Shown here in pieces: positions 40,031 through 50,833 of a stretch of 64,000 bases of DNA. Position 1 is the first letter of the stretch. The number at the start of each line of letters is the position of its first letter. The notes beneath the pieces are model-generated. The model ran no database searches. It had not been told where the DNA came from and saw nothing but the letters and a program-made list of their open reading frames with translations. Source of the DNA: Gracilaria gracilis (Eukaryota; Rhodophyta; Florideophyceae; Gracilariales; Gracilariaceae); NCBI GenBank assembly GCA_030374805.1, contig JARGSG010000212.1:310001-374000 (forward strand), in the 5' to 3' direction. The position numbers were made by a program, and so were the translations under genes.

Positions 40031-41156
40031 GGGGCATGGCGTTCGTGTGGGAGAAGATGCATGCACAAGTAGCTGCAAACTTTCTCGCCCTTTTTTCGAA
40101 GTGCGTGCCACCTCCTCTGCAAGACACATACGCCGCACGCGCTGCGCTGCTCCATATCAACTTCCACCGCCATTTCAGAGGTTGCTTTGCCCACCACTTT
40201 TTGGTTCCCTGAGCTGCCTCAGAAACATCTCGGTCACCTCTTTCTCGTGCCTCCACTTTTGGCCCGCTTCAAAACTGTACTCCACAACGCGATTTAAGTG
40301 AAGGTCGCCATTTTGTCGGTCAATGTCAATGATTTTGTGCTTCGCCCAGAAGGGCCCAATTTGATCGCAGGCACTTTTGGAAGTGCCTTTGACCACATCG
40401 CCGAACCACAGCAGCAGCAGCACCTGCAGCATGTTGTTTGCATCTGCGCACAGCTGCTTATCGTCTTTGCTGTTGCAGAACGTCATATAGCCCGATAAGA
40501 TTGTGCGCAGCGACAATACATACAGATAAAGCTGTAGGAGAAGATTCACCGCGTAATGCATTTGAAATTATCGGTGAGGGTGAAGAATGGGATATGGGCA
40601 GTGAAGTGAGGGCGTGCGTGGGGGGGGAAAGTAGTGGTGGAAGGGAGGTAGTGGGGGTGGTTGGGGAGTAGCTGGATATGCGGTGTGGTGGGGAGCGAAA
40701 GAGGAGTTGAGTGGGGTGAGGAGTAGAGTTTGGGGGTAGTGGGGCAGAAGGAGATGGGAAACAGTTGATAGAGGCGATCTTTCCTCAGTTGCCGTGACCT
40801 TTTATGCCAATTCAGTGTGGAATGGTGTTGACAATGAGCGTTCGGAGAGTGAGAAGATCACGCCTCTCCTGGTTGCACACACGGTGCGGATGATACCGGA
40901 ATTCCTCGCAGAGCAATCATTTCCCACGCGTACGCGGCTCCCTGTATCCTTGTCTTGCATGATGATGATAATGCTGATAATTTCTGATAATGATGCGGTG
41001 AGCGGTGCATTCAGTGCTTTGCACAAGGACGAACCGAGGAAGTTGGACGATCATCGTAAATGAAGGTAACAGAGCTCTGAGAGGAGAATACGGCTGTACG
41101 CGAAGCACAGAGCGTCACGCCCGTGACATATGATGTCGTAATTTATGTCGCGAGTG
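39795..41156. repeat. Duplicated segment family 2, copy A
   Basis: Aligns in the same orientation with about 50440-52280. Landmarks shared by both copies include GCCCAGAAGGGCCCAATTTG, GCACAGCTGCTTATCGTC and CACGGTGCGGATGATACC. Copy B has two extra inserts (50593-50690 region and 51240-51451). Confidence 0.9.
40175..40561 (-). CDS. Small unknown protein of duplicated segment, copy A
   Basis: A 128-residue frame from the ATG at 40561. The N-terminus is hydrophobic (VNLLLQLYLYVLSLRTILSG). SKDDKQLCADANNMLQVLLL and CDQIGPFWAKH are shared with the copy at 50834, and the C-terminal helix RVVEYSFEAGQKWRHEKEVT is also conserved. No family is recognised. Conservation of the frame between two diverged copies argues that it is, or was, coding; the C-terminal ends differ. 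Confidence 0.45.
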   Translation of the reverse strand: MHYAVNLLLQLYLYVLSLRTILSGYMTFCNSKDDKQLCADANNMLQVLLLLWFGDVVKGTSKSACDQIGPFWAKHKIIDIDRQNGDLHLNRVVEYSFEAGQKWRHEKEVTEMFLRQLREPKSGGQSNL

Positions 41157-41364
41157 ACGAGAAGATGGTGACGGAGAGATGTTGACGGATCCTTCGCTGC
41201 ACGGCTGTTCAGCCGACACTCGCAGGCGCCTCATGCCACCCCAAATACTTTTTCCAATAGGAAAGGCTTCATTTCAACATCGGTGACGGAGCTGCTGCTG
41301 ATTATATTCTTCATTGCATTCGGTGAGCTGTTGGCAGATGTACGTGTCCGGCTCCACATTTTGC

Positions 41365-41650
41365 TATAAATGCCTCACTCCGCACCTGGCTCCTTCCTCT
41401 TCCATCTTGCTCACCACAGCGACGCCAACTACCTCATTCCTCGTCTTTCTCGGCAAAGCGAGATGAACTTCACCCAACAGGCGGTTCATGCCCTCAAATC
41501 AATATCGTAAGTCGTCCTTTGTCAACTTTGTTACACACCATGCAATCCGCTCTCATTAACTAACTACCTACTCTTTATCTTTGCCGCAGTTTTTCTTTTT
41601 TTGTACTGAACAGATAGGCGTAAAGTCGTGGCTGGGAGTTGGATGGGAGA
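41365..41650 (+). promoter_or_regulatory. TATA box with possible orphan first exon
   Basis: TATAAA at 41365-41370 is followed after about 95 bases by an ATG (41463) and a frame MNFTQQAVHALKSI, ending at a strong donor GTAAGT at 41507. A pyrimidine-rich acceptor ends CAG at 41589. The spliced frame stops shortly after, so this may be the surviving start of a lost gene. Confidence 0.3.
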
Positions 41651-42449
41651 CTGCTCCGGCTGCGAGCGGATAAGCGGACTTACACGCCTCAAGGGGTTGG
41701 AGTTTAGGTCTAATAAACTTCCGTAACTAAATGTCAGTTTGTCTTCTGCATCTTCTACACATACACGAACAGTATACAAGCACCCTTACGTCTCGCAATA
41801 AGCTAGCAACTTTTGTTAATCCTTGATTAGAATTTAGGGTGTATAGCGTAGTTCCCTATCGACAACATGCTTGTCGTATGGCTAACGACAACTTGTTTAC
41901 TTGCTCAAGTACCCATCCATTTACATCAAAGCTAGGCGAGAAGTTTGAGGACTGAAGACAAGATTTAACTTTGAGATGGTATTCAGCATGTAAAATTATA
42001 ATGTTACATCATATCTCAACCGGAATCTTGCGTTTCTTGCCAACAAGTTGCCACTATAAGGTCCTTAACTTTACCCCTGCGGGGACTAGGAACTCTGCTT
42101 GTCCATGAACAAATTATAACCAAAAATCCACATTGGTGGAGATATGTAAAACCTCTTTCCACTTGCACACATAGATACACACAGGGATATTCCCATTGCA
42201 AAAACAGCTTCTTAAGAGACTTGCAATGCAATTTCCCGACCAACAGAGCATATTTGGACACTCAGAGGTTGCACTGATCCTGACTCGGACACCAAGCGCC
42301 TAAACTTTTCTTGAAGCCACGGTCTATAAATGTTCCACATTCTTCTGAACCCTCTGTCACAGTCCAAATTTCGCAACACGGAACTAGAACCGCTCAACTA
42401 CACGCAAGGACGGTACCAAAGTTTTTTCACTCACAAAGTTGGTAGGTAA
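41651..42449. other. AT-rich spacer
   Basis: About 800 bases upstream of the membrane protein gene; only short frames, no repeat noticed. Confidence 0.5.
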
Positions 42450-43922
42450 ATGGAGCTCGTCGCTCCAAACTCTTCGTTTGCGACGGAATATGTCGACAAA
42501 TATTTATCTTGTTCGCAACCTGGTGTTAACGAGAATGGCGAATGGGATGTACATGGTTTCTACAACGACAAGTTTGATGACCGTTGGAACTTTAATCTTA
42601 GCGAGAATAATGTTTCGCTTATCACAGCGTCTGCCGTGTCGCTTTCGCTCATTTTCTTCATCGACATTGTGTACCGAGTTGTTGTCCGTGCCAGATATGG
42701 TCAAGTCAGTCATCAAGTGGGACTACGACACCGTTTGTTTCAACGCGTGTCCAACCCGATAAATGTGCTTTCAGCGCTTTTCACAAGATTCAGGGCAAAC
42801 CAGTCAGCTCCCTCTGAAGACACGCATAGCCAGACACAGAATCCTAGACTATCAAAGTTCGCGTTCGGTTTCGTGATAATTATGGGAGCGATGACAGTTT
42901 GCGTAGAATTCTTGTTTATTTTCCTTGCCACGAATCAGCACCAAGTTTTCAATCTGCGTCTTGATGCTGTTCCGATATTTGAGTTTGAAGACCGAGGCTG
43001 TGAAGTCCTTTATTCACCTGGACCTATCGATACTTGTGAAGAAGTCCCTCTAACAGAAAAGACTGGCTTCGATGTGCGAGCCAGAATGCAAATATGTTCT
43101 CTTTCCAATATACAATCCTCCGGTGCAACCTCTGCTGTTTTCGGACCACATCACTATCAACTAATCATCACCGTGCTTGATGCTGGTTCCGTCCAGACGG
43201 CAGTGGTCCACCGAAATATAACATCACTTCAAAGGGTAACTATAGGAGTTTTTGTCCACAACACATCCAGCCTTTATATGGGGATGCAAAGCGTGTCTGC
43301 AGAAGAGCTGGTTTCTGTTCTACTGAATCGCGTGGAAAGAACGAACGTTACTGTTCTGACAAATAATACGGCGGTTCAGCTTGTGAGCGCGGAATCGGTC
43401 GCTCATAGCAAACAGAGGCGTCCGCTAAGCAAGCTCAGTGAGGAGAAACTAAATGCGAAGGCTATAAGTGCTTCGGTTCTAGTTGATGCCAGTGAGATTG
43501 ACCTGTTGCAAACCCATCTATCCGTTCTTTATATTGGAAACAATACACGAGATGAAAGTAAGCGACTAAGCCACCTGCACATATATTTTCAGGACGTAAT
43601 GCATTCCATAATGTTTCCAACCGGCAAAGGACGTGGAGCTCTTTTTGATGACAAAATTGAAAATCCATATCTGGACAACGTTTCAATGCCGCTGGCGTTC
43701 TACAACAGACCATGGATTGGAGTGGCACCTAGCCTGGCCATTCTTTGTGCTTTATTGGTAGTATGGACTGTGCTCGCGGCGCTCGGTATCGACGGGCAGG
43801 TTGACTCAGAACGGGGGGGCAAGGAGTTCATCAACCGACAAGACACATGCAGGATTGATTGCTTGGAGAAAGGGGGATGTAAAGCAGAAGAAGAAAAAGC
43901 AACTGAATCTAGTACAGGGTAG
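42450..43922 (+). CDS. Unknown membrane protein with large lumenal or extracellular domain
   Basis: A 490-residue protein without a recognised family. Transmembrane segments lie near 55-78 (VSLITASAVSLSLIFFIDIV), 137-160 (FAFGFVIIMGAMTVCVEFLF) and 428-450 (PSLAILCALLVVWTVLAALG). Between the second and third is a domain of about 265 residues with several N-glycosylation sites (NITS, NTSS, NVTV, NNTR) and a few Cys, so it probably faces the lumen or outside. The tail is acidic and polar. The unbroken frame and consistent topology support a real gene in an otherwise repeat-rich region. Confidence 0.7.
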   Translation: MELVAPNSSFATEYVDKYLSCSQPGVNENGEWDVHGFYNDKFDDRWNFNLSENNVSLITASAVSLSLIFFIDIVYRVVVRARYGQVSHQVGLRHRLFQRVSNPINVLSALFTRFRANQSAPSEDTHSQTQNPRLSKFAFGFVIIMGAMTVCVEFLFIFLATNQHQVFNLRLDAVPIFEFEDRGCEVLYSPGPIDTCEEVPLTEKTGFDVRARMQICSLSNIQSSGATSAVFGPHHYQLIITVLDAGSVQTAVVHRNITSLQRVTIGVFVHNTSSLYMGMQSVSAEELVSVLLNRVERTNVTVLTNNTAVQLVSAESVAHSKQRRPLSKLSEEKLNAKAISASVLVDASEIDLLQTHLSVLYIGNNTRDESKRLSHLHIYFQDVMHSIMFPTGKGRGALFDDKIENPYLDNVSMPLAFYNRPWIGVAPSLAILCALLVVWTVLAALGIDGQVDSERGGKEFINRQDTCRIDCLEKGGCKAEEEKATESSTG

Positions 43923-44864
43923 AATTTATTTGTGGATACTTGGAAGAACGTTTCAGGGAGAAAATGAAGAGTAAGAAAGACGCCAAGGAGCATCGAATGC
44001 TTTGTTCATTCAGCAGAAAAGGTCTTAGTAGACACTAGCTAGATCTCGTGATTTGGGATAAGCGAGGCGGGAAACCAGCGTGCATGCTATCGACGTTTGG
44101 GTAAAAGCCACTGTACCGTTGTACCGTTAGATATTGCGTGAATTTCTGTTTCATAAATTTAATTCAGGTTGGTGTGTTTGCGGGACACTGCTCTGGCGTC
44201 TTCGAGACTTGGAACTTCCAAGTCTCGAAGACCAAGTTGGAAGCGCTCATGGCTGCTATCTACACGTACACGTATCATACCGGTACAGTACCGGGCGTGA
44301 AGTTTACCTGCCAAGGCTTTCTTTGCGATTGAGCGCACTCACATTTTGCACCATATCGGAGTCCGTCGCAGTGCGTTGGTCTTCCGGCGCATGTGTACTT
44401 CGGCAGATCTGCACGGTGGTTTCGGGAGCATTCGTGTACGAAACATGGCAGAGACGGTAGCGAATAAGCACATCGACCAAATCCGTTCCCATACATTTGG
44501 TGCTGGGCTCAACCAAATGAATTCCACTTTGCGGACAAACGCGTTGGTCGACGCACGGTCTGTTGTAGTCTGCAAAAGAATAGCTGACCCAGAGGGGAGC
44601 AGCATGGTAGCGTGCGAATGATCAGTTCGTTGGATGCATGGGGAAGGCGGAAGGACTCTTGCTTTCGTGGTTGCAGTGATTTGTTGATGTGATGGCAGAA
44701 ACGCATTCATTCGATATGGCTAAAAAAGAGGTGATATACGCTGTACAGGGAACCAGCACGGGCGCCGGAGTGGCTCAGTTGTTTCAAAATGACGCGCAGA
44801 GGTTCTCAGTGCATGTGATGGACATGTATCTTATCCGGAGCGCTGGGAGATTGGCTTATAAGAC
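43923..44864. other. Gene-free stretch with perfect hairpin
   Basis: About 940 bases with only short frames. It contains the hairpin at 44198-44232. Confidence 0.5.
44198..44232. repeat. Perfect 17-bp inverted repeat, 1-base loop
   Basis: Left arm 44198-44214 (GTCTTCGAGACTTGGAA), one C, then the exact reverse complement at 44216-44232. It is too tight a loop for a normal stem-loop RNA but is a strong palindrome. Confidence 0.95.
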
Positions 44865-45347
44865 TCAAACCACATGAAGTTCCTCGTCCCCTTCCTCACC
44901 GAACATATCTGGATGAACAACACTTACCTGCTCTGCAAGGTACCCAGCTTCACCTCCAAGTAGTTTCTCTATTTTGAGCAACTGTCGACCTTCAGTGCCA
45001 CGCCATCTCAACCCAAGGCGGCGTCCCCCAATTTTGTTAGTCCTGTCGTCAGTAGCGGAGCCTGGCTGCTTTGCGCTAACGAGATCCAGCGTGACTGTGG
45101 TAGCGCCGGAAACATCACACGGATGGCATACGGAAAAGCACGACCACCCCGTTCGATGACGAACCAGTCTGCCAGCCGACATGTCCCAAGACTCTCTCCT
45201 GAAGTAAAGGGAAAGCATCAGCAGCAACGGTATTGTCCACGTGACCATAATGGCGATGACCTTTCGGCGTAATCTCTCGTCCAGCGGCAACGACTCACGG
45301 CACAGAGTAGCTGCCAAACCCATCGCCCAAAACAGCGTTCCAAACAT
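44865..45347 (-). CDS. Possible small two-pass membrane protein
   Basis: A 160-residue frame from the first ATG (45347). Two hydrophobic segments (MFGTLFWAMGLAATL and VIAIMVTWTIPLLLMLSLY) are separated by a charged loop; the rest is polar and ends acidic. No family is recognised. The frame is open a little upstream but an in-frame stop precedes it, so a 5' exon could be missing. Confidence 0.35.
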   Translation of the reverse strand: MFGTLFWAMGLAATLCRESLPLDERLRRKVIAIMVTWTIPLLLMLSLYFRRESWDMSAGRLVRHRTGWSCFSVCHPCDVSGATTVTLDLVSAKQPGSATDDRTNKIGGRRLGLRWRGTEGRQLLKIEKLLGGEAGYLAEQVSVVHPDMFGEEGDEELHVV

Positions 45348-46079
45348 GCAAGACAGCCATGATGCCACTTCGAACGCCCCCACTCACAGCACACACTGTG
45401 TTGCGGGGTCATCTCGCAACGACATGCAGTGGTGGAAACCCATCGACAAGCACGTGGACATCGGGAACGCGCGCCGCTCAAGAAACGAACGCGGGGAAGT
45501 GGGAGGACGTGAGGGAGAGCGTACAGTAGGACCAAAGGTGTTTCAGCGTTGCTTTGCTACCTCAGAAAACGTCGCGTTCGGCAGTACAGCACCTTTGATA
45601 CGAAGGCCAACAGAGTTGACCCTCTTTCGAAAGGCATGAAGGTTAAAAGGTTAGAACGTTAGCCCTCAACCTTTTACCCCCGTAGCTGTCCTCCTTCTTA
45701 ACCCTCGATTCCATCGTAACTTTCTCTGTTTACTACGTACAAATGTCTACCCTTGGGTAGAGCTACCGAACATCGCACTCGCAAAAGAGGTGGAGCTACG
45801 TGTACTACAGGCCAAGAGGTATTTCGTGTACACGTGGCGCTAGTATACGTGTACACTGTACACTGTACAGCAGTTCGAGATGTGAACGCCAAATCTCAAG
45901 CTATCGCTTGTCTCGTCGTCGTCGCTCAAGCACGTCCATGCACGGCACCAACGGTATCGTACCTACACCTACATACCTTCGTATCTACAGAGTCTGTCAT
46001 TCTTGATGGGTCTTTCGCTCCCACTTGAATCGTTGCAAACTCAGAAAGCCCGAAAACCAGCAGCTCACACAGCAAATGC
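45348..46079. other. Gene-free stretch left of duplicated segment copy 2
   Basis: About 730 bases of shadow frames only. Short palindromic GTACACTGTACACTGTACAG-type sequence occurs near 45850. Confidence 0.45.
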
Positions 46080-47156
46080 ACAAGCAGTTTGCACTGACCT
46101 CATGTCTGTCCTTTCGAATGCAGCCCCGAACATCATCATCACGTCCGTTGCAACGGCCATCAACGGCTCGTTGCTCATCATGCGCACTAGCCTCCCGCGG
46201 GTAATTCCTATCCCCACGAAACAGCCAGGAATAGGGTAAACGTGAACACTGCACAACTCGTCAACACCAGCTATCCGCGCCGATCTTCGTCATGTTTACC
46301 ACCCACTTGGTCCATGTTCCTCAACCGCCGTGATCGCCAGAACAAAGAGTAGCGTTACACATTCACCGCTTTCAGCCTTGATTGTTTACACTTGCCATCT
46401 CTCTCATTTTGACACCCTGCTAGCGCACCCGGACGCTGTCTGCCGATGGCATCGTCAGGATACGAGAGATACCCCGAGAAACGGAGATGCGTCATGACCG
46501 TGCACACCTTGGCATGCATCTGAACAGCATGCATCTACACAGTGTCGAACTCATTGCGACGTGACGTGCCTTGGACAGATTTGCTTGATTCGCTGTGCAA
46601 ATGGGCATCACGTGTACGTGCCCGTTGACTGGGAAACACGTATCGATGTCAACGTCTGTCAATCGTGCAAATGTGCACATATGCCGAAACGGTGGACAAG
46701 GTCGCGGGGGCTGATCGATATGTCCCGATCTACTCTCTATCATCATTTTGACGTGCATGTGATACGATTTCACAGCGTACAATATGGAGCTGAATCACAG
46801 CCCTTCTGTCGAGTGGTCTCATTAGCAGGCGCCGATTTATTCATCACAGTTGTTATCTTCCCCGAGTAATAGTCCGGGGACCTACTTAGAGCAACTCGGG
46901 GTCGTGAATGAGCTTACTGGCAAGCACAGAAACCATGGGCTGGACTGTCGATACATTTCCCTTCGTATGTACTTTTTTTCTTGGTTGTACGCATCTGACT
47001 TTGTTTCAGCATATCATCTTCGGCAATTTAAGAGCCTATGATGAAAAGCACTGCAAACATATGTATGATGCTTGCGTTTCTAGTTTTGTGTGAGCCATAA
47101 CAGTATTCCGCCTTCTTGTTCATGGCAAGGCAAGCCATTACCATCTGAAATGAACG
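46080..47156. repeat. Left part of duplicated segment copy 2
   Basis: Aligns collinearly with about 29140-30385 and leads into the paralogous gene at 47157, as in copy 1. No intact gene is seen. Confidence 0.75.
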
Positions 47157-48239
47157 TCATGAAGTCATTGGTGATGTGTTAAGAGTAAGAGTGTTGAATG
47201 AACCGAAATACAGGCTTACCCTATCAGGGAACGGGGGAATGCTTGGTATGTTTTCATCCGATGCTATCTGAATTAGCTCCCTTAGTATTTCGACTAGAAT
47301 GTGTCGGCGAGTTTCTGAAAGGAAACGAAGATCTGGAAGACGTTGCTGAATTTCATGGAGTCTGTTAGCATAAGCTGGTGACCTGCCAGTGTCCGTATTC
47401 AAAACACGTGCTAGAAGCTGCTCATCACCGAGATCCACGCAATACGTCACAAGATCCACGCGCTTTTCAAAGGCAAACGTGCCCAGGGGATCGGTTTCGT
47501 TCGCGATGCACACTAGAGTTTCAAAGCCATGGCTGACAAAATGCTTTCGTACGCTGTGAAGACGCTGAAAATTTGGGATACGTTGGTGTAGCTGACGGAG
47601 CTTGGAAGTTGTGGTGAACGATGAGTCCGTTTTGAACAGGGTGTCTAATAGCGAGGCATTGCCTAGTTGCAGAGAGAAGACCACTAGATCAAGGAATTGT
47701 TTGAACGGCATGGTGGTCCAGAGTTCGGAGCGTATGGAAAGGCGCGTGAGCTGTATGAGAGCGTACGGTAATAGAGTTCGGTGTTCGGGTGGTAAGCGAT
47801 TGGAGAATGGGCACTTCCAGACGCTGCCAAGTCTGGAAGAAGCACAGCCAGAGATATTGGTGGCACATACGGAAATCAGAACACCGACTCCAGCAGAGCC
47901 AATGTCGAAGGAGGAGTAGGCCATGCCATACACCATGAGCGACAAACCAACTGATAAAGAAATGTAGTAGGCTGCAATTCGGATGATGATTTGAGCATAC
48001 GGCCAGAAGGTGTTGGTCGAAAGAGGATTGCAAAAGAGGTCAAGCGCAGCCAGAACGAGTTGACATAAGGCTGGAACGACGAGGCCGGCGAGAAAGGCTG
48101 TGATTGCTGACGATGGAATTTCGTCGTGAGAACTTTGTTGGGATTTGGGAGCATTCGATGATTCGGACTGGAGATAAGCGGGAACGGAAACTGTGACGAG
48201 CGACACAACGATGAGAGCAAAGGGAAGGCTGAGCTTCAT
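47157..48239 (-). CDS. Secreted/membrane protein with internal tandem domain, paralogue 2
   Basis: A 360-residue paralogue of the protein at 30386-31462. MKLSLPFALIVVSLVTVSVP is the signal or anchor, followed by hydrophobic segments near 45-70 and 82-110. The repeated unit occurs as FKQFLDLVVFSLQLGN to LRQLHQRIPNFQRLHS and FEKRVDLVTYCVDLGD to LHEIQQRLPDLRFLSE; a third begins at FPDRVSLYFGSFN. A Cys-containing stretch (NISGCASSRL) is shared. Both copies are on the minus strand and intact, with matched upstream sequence. Function unknown; the helical repeats suggest a protein-interaction surface. Confidence 0.75.
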   Translation of the reverse strand: MKLSLPFALIVVSLVTVSVPAYLQSESSNAPKSQQSSHDEIPSSAITAFLAGLVVPALCQLVLAALDLFCNPLSTNTFWPYAQIIIRIAAYYISLSVGLSLMVYGMAYSSFDIGSAGVGVLISVCATNISGCASSRLGSVWKCPFSNRLPPEHRTLLPYALIQLTRLSIRSELWTTMPFKQFLDLVVFSLQLGNASLLDTLFKTDSSFTTTSKLRQLHQRIPNFQRLHSVRKHFVSHGFETLVCIANETDPLGTFAFEKRVDLVTYCVDLGDEQLLARVLNTDTGRSPAYANRLHEIQQRLPDLRFLSETRRHILVEILRELIQIASDENIPSIPPFPDRVSLYFGSFNTLTLNTSPMTS

Positions 48240-48356
48240 GTTAGTGGCGGTGGTACAGTAGCATGAGAGAGGTGTTGGCTTTCTGGATTGTATTGGTATA
48301 GATACGGATTTGACGTTAATACGGCTCTACAAGCAATCGAGCGCAAGACGTGCTTG

Positions 48357-48364
48357 CTTTTATA
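48357..48364 (-). promoter_or_regulatory. TATA box of paralogue 2
   Basis: Minus-strand TATAAAAG about 120 bases upstream of the ATG at 48239. The surrounding sequence aligns with the upstream region of paralogue 1. Confidence 0.6.
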
Positions 48365-48381
48365 CGTATCTGTACAGTTCA

Positions 48382-48386
<5 letters not shown>

Positions 48387-48416
<30 letters not shown>
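48387..48416. repeat. (GA)n microsatellite
   Basis: About 15 uninterrupted GA dinucleotides just upstream of the paralogue 2 promoter. Confidence 0.95.
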
Positions 48417-48420
<4 letters not shown>

Positions 48421-50439
48421 TACAGTATCAAACCAACGTGGTCAACACTGTTGAGGGTAAGGGTAGATACACGGCAGATATCTGAGACGCACAATCTTCG
48501 CCATTAAAAACGTGCACACCGCGTTGTCGCGCTCTTCAGCTCAGCCGAGGCTGCATTAGATAGATAGCGCTCTTTTCTGCTGTTTCGCGCCTTATCCTCC
48601 ACGCTGCTCGGTTCGGATCAACAAGTTGTTTGAGCAGCAAGTAAGAGTACTCGTATGATACTAGGGGAGTCGCCCGCGCGATGGAGAAAAACGCGGCGGA
48701 CACTGTCAGCGCGGCGTACTGTCCGAAGCGCTGTAATTTTGTACAGAGGTGTCTAAAAGGGTCAAACGAGTCAAACAGGGCCGGCGGAGAATCCACGCAC
48801 TATTTGTGCGCCGGTCGTTAAAAACGCGGAGCATCTCAGGACTTGTGCTTGAATGTAATTCAGTGATTCAGTTCAGCGAGTGCGAAGAGGGTCATGGTTG
48901 GAGGTACTGTAGATATTCGGAACTGGGGACCGGAACGAGCGATATTTGAAAAACTGCTGACAAGTCGTATTAGACAACCTCACATGTCAGATGTGCGTGG
49001 TGATGTTGTTGGGATAAGCTGAGGCAGTGGGAGGCTGCACAGCACGTGTAGAATCGTACGCAGAGGACTACGGCCGCGTTCGCGGGCGTGGCGAAGAACA
49101 GGGAAAAAAGGGTCTTCCCTCCCGTCTGGCTTCTCCCCCTTCCTCGGAGGGCCAGAGCGGGCACCGTTTATTCGGTTATAGCCCCCGGCACCGCTACTGC
49201 GAGCCGCAGGCGCCGAGGCGGGTTCCAGTGACCTCCGGAGATGCGCCAACGTCTTCCGGAGGTGCGCCAAGCAACACGGCTTTCGAAACAACTGCGGAGT
49301 TGACACGTGCTCAGCACGGTCTCATAAACACAGTAAACTACAGTTGTTCAGGATTTGCCTTTGTTGCTCTCCGCCCGAATGCAGCATTGTTGAATAAGAT
49401 ACTGTACCGCGCTCTTAAACACCCATTAACGTTAAAAAGCCTTTAAAACAAGCATGTCCTGTAGAGAAAGGCTTTTTTCCTATCTTCTCTATTTCCCTTG
49501 CTTATCGCATCAGATGCAATAATACTGTAGGACTAAAAAGCTTACACTACTTCATCGTTCACACATTGCCATTGCTGGCGTTGCATTTGCCAATGTTACG
49601 CATCGCTTTTTGACACATCCGGTGTGGCGTCAAACAAAGCAGAAACGCCGCAGCCGAAGCCATCGCAAGAAGAGAACGACGGCGATGCTGCTGCGGAGCA
49701 TCGACGACGGCGATCGTCCACCATGATGACTGCCGGCGGAGCTTTTTAGATCTGCCATCCGCTCACTTCCGTTCAAAATAAAACAACATCCTCGTTCCTC
49801 AAAATACTACGCTTTTGGACACCTCCGGGGTCCGTTCGCACGTGGTACCTCGCTTAAACGAGCAGGTGAGGGCTCTGAAATGCAGATGATTCCAATGCGG
49901 TTCGGCTTTGTTGTGCTTCCGAGAATTCGAGGAGTGCGATGGCAGACTGTGGTTCTTGCACCGCGAGAAAAAGGTTGGCAACGTGTCGCAAACGAGTTGT
50001 CCGTCAATTGTGGCTTTTACCATAGATGTGCGCCGCGCCCTGCTGGCCCGTGCCGGCATTGTTGGCGCAGTTGAATTAGTAGAGCTAGTACAGGGTAAGG
50101 TACCGTTGGTACTGGGTATCTATGCGGATGCTGGATAATCAGCGAGTCAAACAAGCAAAACGCATTGTGTACTGTTTCTACAACAGTAATGTATACTTTG
50201 ACGAGCATTTAAATGCCAGTGAGCACGCCAACCAAGTCATCAAGGCAATGCACAGTTGCACGTTCACCTTCTGAGTAAAAAATGCTGTAAGAAACGTTAG
50301 GTACATCAAGTTACGTGATGTGTACGATCTTGCCTGCTCTAATTCACCGGCCAGCTACACCGAAAATTATTTGTAGCGCCTTTTCACCATGCGCACACCC
50401 TCTCGGCTTCCGTCCCGCCCCCTGACTCGCCGGCAACTG
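48417..50439. other. Gene-free stretch of about 2 kb
   Basis: Only short frames without family support. Bases about 49050-49190 resemble 52485-52625 (shared CGCAGAGGA, CCCTCCCGTCTGG and GGCGGGC-like landmarks), so a third dispersed repeat family may be present. Confidence 0.5.
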
Positions 50440-50592
50440 CCTCCATCGCTGTCTCTGCGACGCTTTCTTCTGCCAGCTGGTCGCTGGCAAACTTTCTCCT
50501 CTTCCCACATGTAGCTGCTGTCAACTGCAGCTGGCGGTCACAGAGGGTCACAATAACACCTCCGGCGGTGTGGCTCGAGGTCACCACACCGT

Positions 50593-50682
50593 GAGCGGCC
50601 ATAGCTCAATCGGTAACCACCTTCGTGTGCTTTTTGTGTGGGCCCGGGGTTCGTGGTTCGAACCCCGGCCCTGCCGTTCTTC
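50593..50682 (+). other. tRNA-derived sequence (SINE-like or tRNA pseudogene)
   Basis: A-box-like TAGCTCAATCGG at 50602 and B-box GGTTCGAACCC at 50655 have the spacing of a pol III internal promoter. The ends GAGCGGC and GCCGTTC can pair over 7 bp like an acceptor stem. The D-stem does not pair properly and the T-arm is overextended into a 10-bp GC hairpin, so this is not a standard tRNA. TCACCACACC (50581) and TCACTACACC (50691) flank it like imperfect target-site duplications. Copy A of the segment lacks it. Confidence 0.6.
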
Positions 50683-50833
50683 CCCCCAGTTCACTACACC
50701 ACAGATGGTGCCGGTGCATGGACTTCGTGCACGCGGAAATGGCAAGCCCAAGCAGCTGCAGACCTTTCTGTGCTTGATTCGTAGTGCGTGCCACGTTCTT
50801 TGCCAGACACGCCACACACATGCCACACGAATT

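Noticed and set aside
49880-50138. Overlapping plus-strand frames near 50 kb as a gene fragment
   Set aside because: Protein-like in places but short, without family resemblance, start context or duplication support.
50593-50682. Functional tRNA gene
   Set aside because: The D-stem does not pair, the T-arm is overextended and no standard anticodon arm can be drawn, despite good A and B boxes.
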